Shown here piece after piece: positions 25,901 to 37,900 of a stretch of 64,000 nt of DNA (position 1 is the first letter of the stretch; each line of letters begins with the position of its first letter). Both the position numbers and the translations under genes were made by a program. The stretch covers positions 285,823 to 349,822 of the forward strand of contig BSBN01001759.1 of the NCBI GenBank assembly GCA_027924645.1, read 5' to 3'. The notes under the pieces were generated by a model. The model ran no database searches. It was not told the origin of the DNA and saw only the letters and a program-made list of their open reading frames with translations. This stretch comes from Cunninghamia lanceolata. Taxonomy: Eukaryota; Streptophyta; Pinopsida; Cupressales; Cupressaceae.

Positions 25901-28900
25901 CAAACATTCAAATCTATGTCCAGAAGTGAGCGCCCTGAGGAGAGAGGTCATTTTAAGCCATTGTAATTGTTTGAAATCATTTAAATTCATGAATGTGGGA
26001 CTAATTTGTGATAGGCGCTCTGTTGCTCCTCTTTTTACCTATATTTGCGCCTAAGCTTGAAAAGGATTATTACATGTTTAAAGTTATTCCTATCTTATGA
26101 AGTGATTGATATATTGTTTATCTTGTCTTGTAGGTACATCAAAAAGGATAAGAGTTATTTGAGGAGTCACCTTTCGTCGAGGAGTGAAGCTAAAGAAGAT
26201 CATCTTGTTAGAACATCTTGTCATCATCTACTCTTCAAGGTCATTATCAAGGGACATCACCTTCAAGCAAGAAACTTGGAGTCACCTTCAAGGAAGTCAT
26301 CATGTAGCTGTTTCAAAGGAGTTATTCACCGTCATTCATGCTAGGAGTCATGATCATTGCTAAAAGAGACATCACTTCAAGAGGTAGCTGCTCCAAGAGG
26401 TTACAATAAGACATATCTCAAGTCTTCTACATCAAAGACAGCATATCAAGTTCAAGTGTACTTTATTAAGAGTAACATGTTCAAAGCATTCATTCATCCC
26501 AGCTTCAAGTCAAGTTCTTCCAACCTTCAAAGATTCATCAAGCTTCAAGTATCCTTGAGAGGTCTTTTACTCTACATCCAAAGAAGGTGTTGTCTTCTAC
26601 ACTCCGAAGGGTCACTTCAAAGATCATCTCGAAGACCTACTTCATCTTCATCATATCATCAAGCAAAGGCAATACATTCACCATTCAATTTCAAGTTCCA
26701 TTTCACCTTCAAGTCCAAGAGAGACTTCTACTCCAATTCAAGAATGAGGTCATCATCATCTACATCAAGAGCATCATCAAAGAAGATTCACATCAACTTG
26801 CCTACAAGAAGAAGAAATAATCATGAAGTTAATCAAGTGAAGCAATAAGTATCATACATTCAGTCTACAAGAAGAATGAACAAGGCAAGATTTACAAGAT
26901 GTATTCCCAAACATACAAGTTCAAGCGATCACATTGAATACATCACACAAAGATGATACAATTTTCAAAGTATGCTGAAGTGGCATCTATGTGGCGAGTA
27001 CACATTATTTTAAATGCATTAAATGTATCATTTAATAAAAGAAGCCAAAGGGATTCCTATGTGGAAGATATTTTAAATGATTTCACCTTACCTTATCACA
27101 TTGGAAAACGTGCCTTCATTGCCTCTCTTTTGTGCTAAAAATAACAAATTGTTGTAACTACCTCTGAGGTGGCACGATCTAGACCCTTGGCTATTGAATT
27201 AATCTTAGCCATTCATTGTAATTTGGGCTTCTATATAAAGGCCTTGTTGCCTCATTTGTAATATATAGAAATTAGATTGTAGGCAAGTAGGAGTAGAATA
27301 GAAGAGACTCGAGAAATTCTCTGAGGGGACTTGAAATTGTTGTAAATATTTCTCAAGGTTAATGCAAAGACATTGGAGTTCACTTGGTGTTTAAGTTTTA
27401 TCTTGTGGAATAACATGATTTCTTGTATCTTAATGAAGTGGATAGATGTTTCAAAGTAGATTAGAAGCTCATTGATGTAATGTATGTTGTATTGAATATT
27501 TGATCAACTCCTAGCTCATGCTTTTAACATTCATCGCTGGTGAATTGTTGTGTAAAGCTAGTTTGAGCCTCATTTGTATAAGTTCGATTATGGATGCTTG
27601 TTTGAGCTGCGCCGTTTAATGGGTGCTTATATAAGTCTTCATGATTTGAAAACCATTCACATAACCTTAGGAGATTGCACCAACTTCATGTAGTTGTAGG
27701 CATCCTTGGCGAAGTGGAGTTAGGTTTAATTCAGGAGTTTGTCTGTTCAATACATCATCATTCCTTCATTGACCTTAGATAGTTTCTTTAAACCCTTACC
27801 TTTTGCTTTTCTTTATCATTGATATGTCATCCACACTCAAAGGAGAGATAAGCTGAATGAAAGAAGAAAGATCTAATGTAAGTCCCTTTGTGTTTACCAG
27901 CAAAATCATCTTAAGTCACTGAGCTATCCCTTACAAAATCATAAAAAGGAACCTTGGAGTTACTTCACTGGATCACATAGTTCAGCCTTTGAAGAGCTTT
28001 ATTCAAGAGAGAGTGGGATACTCTAGTGTTTTACTCTATTGTTGACTTGTCTAAAAACAAACATCAACAAGTTCCCCTTGGGTCTGCCTTTGACACGACT
28101 CAAATGACTTGTCCCTCGTGGGCATGTTCACAGGTATCCTTGGGTATGCTTGAATGTACTTGAATCATTTGGGTTGTGCCTTGTGCAAACCCTTGAACAT
28201 GAAAAAATGATCTTGTGATTTGATTCTCTGCTCTTCACCCCTTTGTCTACCATTAACATTTTGTTCCTTCCCCTTCTGATCGCTTGTAGACCATTGACAT
28301 GAGCTCCTGATAGGCTTGAGGAGGTGCATCAACTATTTGGTTTAGAGGAGGCCCTTTAGACAACATTTTTGCTCAGACTATTTTTGCTAGTATGTGGTTA
28401 AGCTTTGTAAATTTTCATAAACATTTGTGAGTTTTTGAATCTTTGTTACTATTTCCTAGGAAAAGGTGACAAATGCATGATTTGAATGTGTTGACCCAGG
28501 TAGAGCAAGCATCCATTCCAAAAGATGGGGCTGTGATGGATAGAAAGATTTTGAATAGAGTCATTAAGTCATCAACTGACCCATCTTTTGAGAAAAAAAT
28601 ACCAAAATACTTTTAGTTACGTGGACTTATGACAAAGGGACTTAAGACTTTTACAAAAGATGTTTTGTTGTTATGTGAAAATTGCAAAACTGCTCCATGC
28701 TCCTGCAGCTAACTTCTCCGTATGCAGCAAGAGTATACCTTTGGAGCAGGGCAAAGTTATTGACATGAGTTTGTCTTCTGATGGGTTATGGGTACTCAAG
28801 GAGGATGGTTCAGAACTTTGAGTTGTTTCATGCAGATCTGGAATTAGGATGTGTTTGTAACTATGATCTACAAGAAAGTTACATTGTGAATGAAATTTTG

Positions 28901-31900
28901 GAAGTTTCAGAATTTGATGTGGATAATCTTATTTTGGCCCGCCACTTCATATATTCATCCTTTAAGAATGAAATCCCTCCTTCAGTGTTAGTCATTTTTC
29001 TCCGAAGACTAATGCAATTAGGTGTTCGACAATGTCATCCACTTCAGGAAGTTATGGAGACCTGTAAGAGGCATCTAAGTGATTGACTTCCATTCTCTTA
29101 CAGTAGATGGTTTGCATAAGGAGATTCTAACTGTCAAAGAATGTGAGGGAATTGGGGATAATCAAATTTCTTTGTCATATGAATGGAAATTTTTTTGCAA
29201 TATTTACATGCAGTCTTGGTGTCATATCAACATGCCTTATAGTTTGCTTTTTTTTTGACTCCTCAACAGGAGGCATTGGATTGATAAGAAGGCACTCTTT
29301 TTCTCTGAATTGTAGTCTACGAGTACTAAAATTATAAATTATAGTTATATAATATATTATAATTATATATTATATATATAATTATAATTTATAATGACAA
29401 ATCACTGAATTTTGATTTTTTTTTGGCGAATTATGAAATTTTTAAATATTTTGTTAATTGACAATTATGAGGATTACTGTTTTTATAATTTTTAATATCT
29501 ATAAAATTATAAATTATAATTATATATAAAATAGTGATATAGTTATATATAATAATTATAATTTATAATTTTATATATAACTATAATGTATAATTTTATA
29601 GATATTAAAAATTATAAAAACAGTAATCCTCATAATTGTCAATAAACAAAATATTTAAAAACTTTATAATTTGCCAAAAAAAAAATCATAATTCATTGAT
29701 TTGTCAAATGTCAATACAAAATGAAAATTACAATCTGGCCATATAGAATAGGCACAGATCGGTCCGCTTCACTTGATTGACTTTGTGAGGTGAGCTAAGA
29801 ACTGACATAAAGGGCTAGCCTAGGAACCGAGATTTGAACTAAGACTAAGAACCTGCCTGATGAGAACCATTTGGAAAAGGGAAACGGAAAACGAACATGG
29901 TGTTCCCCTCAACCAGAGCAGAATAAGGCTCTTTTTATACGTCAACCTTCAACCACAATAATAATTCACGCAGAAACAGCGATGACTGATGGCAAAATGA
30001 GCTTTTTTCCGTTTTTTCCATTCACTCTCACCTAGATACACCTGGATTCTCCCAGGTCTGGCCCGGGCTGACCCTGGGCGAACCCCAGGGCATCCCGTCC
30101 CCGTACCTGGCCCCATACCGAACCCATATGGGCACGGGGGGCAATACTGCAGAACCCGGTAACTTAGAATATAATTGATACTGAAATACTTGATGGGATA
30201 TTAAAGTGCACTCTCGGCATCTCAAGATATTTGGGGAAAACTGCTCTGCTGATTTTCTTTTATGAAGCTTTGTTAAAGCCATCAAGTGTTACATTCCAAT
30301 ATCTCATTTCTTGCTTGCTAAGGAATTGAACGTTGGATCTGTCGTTTGGCTGCTAGTGAATACTCACTGTTCTAAATAAAGCTATTTCAAAAACTGTCAA
30401 AGCCATAGAGGCATATGAGTTTTCTGATGTAAGAAGTGCAGTTTATTCTTGGTCGAAATATCAGTTGTGTGATGTTTTCATTGAAATATTCAAGCCTGTC
30501 ATGTCAGCAGATGACAACTCAACATCTGCTGCAATAAAAGGGGCTGCTAAGGATACATTTTGGATATATTTGGATGCTGGATTGCGGTTATTACATCCAT
30601 TCATGCCATTTGTTACTTAAGGGTTGTGGCAACATCTTCCTCAAAGGCCAGGCGATGCTTCAGGAAAGGAGTCAATCATGATTTCTGATTATCCTGCAGC
30701 AGTGGAGGAATGGACAAATAATGATATTGAGTCACAGATGGCTCTTATTGAATTTACAGTAAGGTCAATAACGTCTCTTTGTATGACTTATCTATTACAA
30801 CCAAAGCAAAGAGGCTTTCCTTCTCTGTAAAACTGATGATGTGGCCGCAGTACTGGAAAGATGTGCTGCAGAGATTTGCATGCTTGCAACCTTAGCATCA
30901 GTGAAGATGTAGGCAGCCACAAGGGCTAGATGGTGGCAGATCAGATGATGTTTGCAACTATGCTTATAATTTCATGTGATGGAAAGAGAAATTATTTGTC
31001 AAGATTGATACTGATTATGGTGTCTCTCGCACAAGATTCTATTATGTATGTTTTTCTGGTGGTGATGGCTCAATTTGTGGTTTCCTCTATGACTAAAGAC
31101 ATAATTGCAAAACAACATAAATGGCAGACTGAGCTGTGAAAATGGTAGAAGCTGGTTGTAAAACGATTGTGTTGATGTTTGTTTTTAGACAAGTCAACAA
31201 TAGAGTAAAACACTAGAGTATCCCACTCTCTCTTGAATAAAGCTCTTCAAAGGCTGAACTATGTGATCGAGTGAAGCAACTCCAAGGTTCCTTATTTATG
31301 ATTCATGATGGGTTAACTCAGTGATTACATGTGATCTTGCTGATAATCACAAAGGGACTTACATTGGATTCTTCTTCTTTCATTCAACTTATCTCTCCCT
31401 TCAGTGTGGATGATTTATGTACAATGTCTCAATGATAAAGAAATAGAAAAAGATAAAGGTTCAGAAAACTAATCTAAGGTCACTGAAGCAATGATGATGT
31501 ATGAATAGACAAACTCCTAAATTAACCTAACTCCACTTCGCCAAGGGTGCCTACAACTACATAAAGTTGGTGCAATCTCTAAGGTTACGCGAATGGTTTT
31601 CAAATCATGGAGGCTCATGCAAGCACCCTTTGAACGGCGTAGCTCAAACAAGCATCCACAATCGAACTTATGCAAATGAGGCTTAGACTAGCTTTACACA
31701 ACACTTCACCAGCGATGAATGTTAAAAGCATGGGCTAAGAGTTGATCAAATATTCAATACAACATACATTACAACAAAGAGCATCTAATCTACTTCTAAT
31801 CTATTTGAAACATCTCTTCATTCAATTCAAGATACAAGAAATCATGTTATTTCACAAGACAAGACTTAAACACCAAGTGAACTCCAATGTCCTTGCATTA

Positions 31901-34900
31901 ATCTTGAGAAATATTTACAACAATTTCAAGTCCCCTCAGAGAATTTCGAGAGTCTCTTATTCTACTCCTCCAAAACTATATCTTACAAATGAGGCAACAA
32001 GGCCTTTATATAGTGTCCGGATTACAATGAATGGCTCAGATTGATCATGTAGCCAAGGGTTCAAATCATGCCACCTCAATAGGTAGTTACAACAAATTGC
32101 TATTTTTAGTACAAAAGAGAGGCAATGAAGACACGTTTTCCAATATGATAAGGTAAGATGAAATCATTTAAAACATCTTCCACATAAGCGTCCCTTTGGC
32201 TTCTTTTATTAAATGATACATTGAATGTAGTTGAAATGATGTGGCTGATTGTGATTGAATGATGATATGTACTTGCCACATAGGCGTCATCTCAGCAAAT
32301 CTTGTGGATTTCAACTGTTAATTCAATATGCTTTTGGGCATATTCCCAAATTGTATCATTTGTAGGATGTCTTCAATGTGATTGTTTTTGATGATTAACA
32401 CTTGAGATGTATCTTGTTGATCTTGCCTTGTTCATTGTATGAAGTATGATATATGATACTTGTCGCTCATTTGACTAACTCTGTGATGTTCCTTCTCTTG
32501 CAGGATGTAGATTGATCTTTGGATGCATCTTCTTGAAGAGTAAGTAGTAGGAGATGATGATGATGTTGCTACCTTCATGTAGAGTAGAAGATCTCTCTTA
32601 GACTTGAAGGTTGAATGGATAAATGTCTTCGAACATGATGCCATTGATGAAGTATACTTGAACTTGATGTGATCTAACATGATGTCATTGATGTTTCCTC
32701 TACAATTTGAAAGTGACTCAGGTACTTGTCCTTCAGATGATTCCTTGGCTTCACCAACGTTCCTGCAACACCAAGAAACAACATATCAGTCACTTCATAA
32801 CACAAAGAAGTAACCATAACATATGAATAACCTTATTTAAATCAAGACGCTTATATAGGTAAAAAGAGGAACAAAAGGCGCCTAGTCTAAAATGGCCTTA
32901 AATTTACTATTTTTGTGATTCCAAATGATTGAACATGTCTCAGAATAACTCTCTCCCTTTAGGTGCTCATCTAACAATGGGTAATTGATGCATTCCTCTT
33001 GAGGCGCAAGTTTTAAGATTGTAGAAAAGTGAAAGTGCACCTAACTCAATTAACTTCAAATTTGTCATTTTTATGATTTCAAACACTTACTAATGGCTTA
33101 AAGAAGTCAATCTCACTTAAGAGGTTCATTCAACATGTTTGATCAACTTTGCTTCATGCCTACTCCTTCAAATTGACTAGTGTATACCTTAGTGATCCTA
33201 GACACCAAAACTCTCTTAAGCAATCAAATTTCTCCTAGGCGCCAAAATAATGAATTTTCAAACACAAAGGGCGCCCTACTTGAAGATCAAAAACTCTAAG
33301 TTAAATGACTGCTTAGGCGTGAATCTAGATATCTAGATGATGTTTTTGGATACAATTTCAATCTAGGCGCTCATATGAGGTAGAAGTGACAAGCAAAGGC
33401 GCCTAGGTACTTAGCATATTTCCTTGGATTTTTGATGACTTTAACACTTGAAGAACCTCCAATTTCATGTCCTCAAATTCTCTCCTTACAAGGCGCCCAC
33501 TTCATGACCAAAACTACTAGAAATGGCGCCTAAAACATAGGAGGGATTGATGATGCTCTAAAGCGCACTTGGTTGATACTCAAGGTGTGATTTGGCGCCT
33601 TTGTTCTAGCTTACTTCTTGAAACTTCAAATGATCTCTACTCATGTAGGAACCCCCTCATTAAAGCGCCTAGTCTTAAACTTCGCAACACCTCATTTTCA
33701 ACCCTTATGTCTCGCAGGTGCTACATTGGTTTAAACTCATGCAAAAAGGCGCCTAACTCTTTCTTGGCAAATTTTAACATTTTGATAATTCTAACTCAGT
33801 GAATGGGTGTTTAGAGGACTTCCTACCTCAGGATGCAATCATATTACCTATTCTTCATGTGCTTTTTGCAAGGTGCCCACTGGGTGTCAAGGAATAATGT
33901 CTCCCAAGCCATAGGCGCTAGAACTAGTTGTATAAATATGGAGTGGCGCCTAAGACATTTAGCTAATTCCCTGGTCTTCAAAACACCTTTGATCCTTTAT
34001 TTGATCCCCCAAAAAGGTACCTTCATCACCTACATGCTCAATTTCAAGGCCTTTACTCTTAGGCGCCAAAACTAGTTTTGATATGCTTTAAATCACTCTG
34101 CATCTTTCTTACCTTAGGTGCCCATGGTGATGATTTTTAACTTCTAATGCGCCCTAACTCTTCTTTGTTGAATGTTAGTCATTTAAAAACTTCTTAACAC
34201 TAGGCGCCAATGCAAGGTTGTATCAATAAGGGTGTGTTTATCATCTTACTTCTTGCTTCAACTAACCCTTTGCCATCCTAAGGTGCATTTTGGAGAAGTT
34301 CAAACATCAATCTTCACATACCTACTTCACTCCTTCAAGGTGCTTCAAGGTGATTGACTTATTCATTAGCTCCTCATTCTAGTTTATTTTAAATCCCTTG
34401 GGCGCTATCATTCACCTATTCAAACCTCCAAATACTTGAGGATGCTCAAAGGTAGCCATACCAACAAGAAATGCACCCAAACATCTTTTGCTAGAAACAT
34501 GTCTATTTTGGAAACTTTGATATAGGGCGCTCTCAGTGGAGGTAACTTATCTTTGTCTAGGTGCTAATATGGATGTCCTATATGAAGGCGCTAAAAGGAG
34601 GTAATTCAAGCAAAGATTGGCGCCTAAGGTCTTTTTACTTAAGTCCTCATTCTTCTAGGCGCCATTTGATGATCATTTGGCATGCAAAGGACCTTTCAAC
34701 CTTGTTTCATACCTTCTCCAAGTTGGGCGCCAGAATGAAGTGATTTGAAGTATGAAGGGTGCCTAAACTCTTTGTATTCTTTCCTTGTTAAATTTTTCAT
34801 TTCTTGAGGCCTTTTAGCAACTTTTCAATCAAGGCGCCCAATTTAAGGCTGGTTGGAAATGTATTATCTCCTAGGCGCACATATGAATCTCAATCTTAGG

Positions 34901-37900
34901 CGCAAAAATGATGTTTGCAGAGGTGAGAAAATGTGCCCAAAATCCTAGAATGAATTCGCGCCTAGAAATAGAAGTCCCAGAGGATAAGGTATATTGAAAA
35001 ATATATTTAAGTATAAGAAGAAATTGAATTTCTTCTTATACTTTAAATATTTTTCAATATACCTTTCAGGATGTTTGAGATAGGTCTCAGATCCACCATA
35101 TTTAACATGCAGATTATAGATTTTGGAGGATCCACCAGATTTCAGACTTAGCCAATTTTTCAGGATTTCAGGATTTCAGGCTACCAGACTTGGTCATTTT
35201 CAGGATCTCAAACATACATCAGGATTAGGTCATCAGAATGAAAGCACATGATACTTGGATTAGAATTGGACTGAGAACTCCAACAAATCACTGATTTCAT
35301 CATGCAGTCAACCTAAGACATCAAACAAGACTCAGCAAAGCACTGGAGCTCAAAAAAAAGGGGGTCCCCATTTGCAACGGGGCGATGTGTGATTTGGTCA
35401 CAATAGATTGCAATCCTTGACGTTGATTTCATGTTTGAGAATGTGTATGCAATTCTGGATCAAGTTAGACTTTGGAAAGGTTGGGGTATATAGGATGGCC
35501 AATTAGAAGATTGGTGTTTTATTAATTGATGTTGCAGCAAGTTCCAAATATCAACAATTTCTGGAAGCAGCCTCAAGATATTCACCTTCTCTACATTTTT
35601 CTTTTCTCAGATACCAAATTTGACTGTTTGATATGGGCCAGATTTGTATATGGGTGCCAATCTTTCAAAACTATTTCATCAAATATCAAACATGATGGAT
35701 GCAGAAATTACTGAGATTTATTGTATGCATAATAGAAACTCAATCGGATCCTAGTACACCACCTACACTGCTTTCATGATGACACACATTGTTAATAATC
35801 TTTTTGGCTAGGATGTGATATGGTGAATTCAAGAAGGTTATTGTGATTCTTTCCTTACCATTCATTTTGAGGTTACAAGTGATTTTTTTTTTCATTTGCA
35901 ATGGAAGCAAAGAAGCTTGGAATGAGAGTTGTAGGTTCAACAGAGAATATTTTGGATTTCATCACTAAGCATGTGCAAGAGGCAGTGAGTTGGGATGTTA
36001 AGGATCATCTGCAGTTCATATTAGGCACCGAATCTAACATGGTGACAGCTATTGTGGATGCAGTTTGTAACACATTGAAAGATGTTAGAAGATCAAAAGT
36101 TTAGTTTGTAACTGATTCAATGTCAAAGCCACACCCTTCGGGTGATTCTAAGTCTAATGAAGATGAATATTAAAAAGGGACATCTCATGATGGGATTAGA
36201 CATCCATGTTGAAAATTATTATAAGTTGAAGTCAGATGATGCTGGTAAAATTTTCATACTGGAAAAAGGAATGATGTCAAGGCTAGCTGCATGGACATGG
36301 ATAGGGAGGTAGCAAAAGGGGAATGGGATTGCGTGGAAAATAGAAGAGTGAAGAATCATGATAGCATAGAAACATGACAAGAGCAGTCTAATTAAGCATG
36401 ATATTTTTTCCATGTGGACGTATGTAAAAACATCATGCCACAAAGAAGGATAGACTACCAATTTCAATTTGGCACAAATGTGTTCCATAATGTCTGTCAC
36501 CCCATAAGAAAAGTCTTACACGCACAAAGATATCAAAGTGATGGAGTTCAATACACCCTAGAGGGAATGTATGGTGTTTTGAGATATCAAGAGAGATGAT
36601 TGTTTAACATTCTTTCCTAATAACTGGCTAACTTCTCAAGATTTCTATTTAGGAGGTGAACCATTTTGCCTTACTGGTCATTGTAGCATGGACAATGATA
36701 CTCATTTTCCTTGTTTTGGGCTATGGCTTATAATGTAAAATAAGGATGACATAATCCTAGCATTGGAATATGAATTTGCTGTTTGGTCAAAGCCATCAAG
36801 TAACTTTTCTGTCAAGCTAAGATTTGGTTCTAACAAGATGTTGGTTCTTCCAATCTATTTGAAATGCCTTGGAATAATGTTTACAAATTTTGTGCAATAT
36901 AGATTTGTTGGAAAATCTTTATAAACTTTTTGAGTAAATGCAATCACCACTGTTGACATATGCACAAAATGTAAAAGCATTGGTTTGGTAGAACATTGAC
37001 AACGCATGCCAACCATTTGGCAAATGCTTCAGAAATTATCATCAATAGATTAGATTCCTGTTGTGATATGTTTGACAAAATGTTTTGAAGGGAGGTGCAT
37101 CTACAACTAGTGCATGTGAGTTGTTCAACATAATACTGTGACAATCAAATGCCCATCAAAATTATGATAAGACTTAATATTTTATTATAAAGTCACTCTT
37201 ATTAAAGTTTGGAACGTACTTATTTTAATGAGCTATGAAAATATGCTCATTTTGGGGCTCTAAGATTTTATTTTAATATTTTGTAAAGTCTAAAGTGAGG
37301 AAGTTGAGCAGTTATGTGGAGGAGAAAACTAATTTTTCTATAAATTGCAAAGGGGGGACATTTGCAAAGGAGACAACTACTTTTTGCCAAATACAGATGG
37401 GACTTTGAGCCCGTTTGTGAAGAAATAAGAAGATTTCTACAGAATTTTGTGTCTCCGGTTTCTCTTGATATCTCATGTCTTTCTTACATTTGATTTGAAA
37501 TCTGTTCTTTGTTTGTTCTTATTTTATGCATAGGGAAAGAACTGAAACTTTGTGTCTTGAAGGAATATGATGGATGCTCTGCAAAATTTTGTGTCCCCTC
37601 CTTGTTCCTCATAAATTTCTATGCTGTTCTTGAGTTGGTATAAAAATCCATTTCTTTGTCTTTTCCCTTGTGTATTTTGTGAAAAGCAATAAATAGTAGA
37701 TCTTTACTTTTCTTCATCCTTTCCCTTTTGTATGTAGGGTTAAACTCAACATTTTTATTTAATTCTACATGTTCCCCTTTTGTCCTTTGTTTTCCCGTTC
37801 TGTTTTGAGAAAGCCTATATGGTTCCTTGTGTTGAGTCTATCTAGGGTTTCTCCATGTTTTTATCATTTTCTTTCTTTGTGCCCTTTTGTACTGTTTGAT

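Larger units (their letters stand above)
22474..28069 (+). repeat. Giant solo LTR (5.6 kb), left copy
   Basis: It starts TGTTGTGACC and ends ACATCAACA. The flanks are AGTTT (22469-22473) and AGTTC (28070-28074), a 5-bp duplication with one change. A TATA box (CTATATAAAGG, about 27231-27241) with about 830 bp after it gives plus orientation, so U3 is about 4.8 kb. U3 contains a conserved hairpin (22781-22855), the GCGC-motif array (22870-26060) and a CTTCAAG/CATC-rich stretch (26100-26900). No primer-binding site follows the 3' edge, so it is solo. The right-hand copy (31170-35405) is the same family inverted. Confidence 0.8.
30925..36110 (+). pseudogene. Quinolinate synthase fragment (pseudogene), split by giant LTR
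   Basis: The two pieces lie at about 30925-31169 and 35406-36105. The left piece ends KMVEAGCKTI and the right continues AILDVDFMFENVYAILDQ. Removing the LTR and one GATTG copy joins them in one open frame. Further right come EAASRYSPSLH, IPNLTV-stop-YGPDLYMGANL, ITEIYCMHNRNSI, GYCDSFLTIHFEV, and the open stretch MEAKKLGMRVVGSTENILDF with DHLQFILGTESNMVTAIV. These match the NadA domain of plant quinolinate synthase, a plastid Fe-S enzyme of NAD synthesis. A TTTTCTCAG acceptor-like site just before IPNL suggests an intron remnant. Stops and frameshifts make it dead. Confidence 0.8.

Noticed and set aside
22870..26060. CRISPR-like or regular satellite array
   Set aside because: The shared words are only 6-10 bp and spacing is irregular. 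There is no constant repeat/spacer unit, and this is eukaryotic DNA.
17010..28200. hAT terminal repeats pairing about 17010 with about 28165 (ATTTGGGTT at both)
   Set aside because: The shared 9-mer is suggestive, but the supposed inverted ends match poorly and are not at equal distance from it.
22474..35405. Single 13 kb foldback transposon with long terminal inverted repeats
   Set aside because: Each arm has its own TG..CA-type edges and its own 5-bp duplication, and the right arm splits a reading frame cleanly. Two solo LTRs explain it better.
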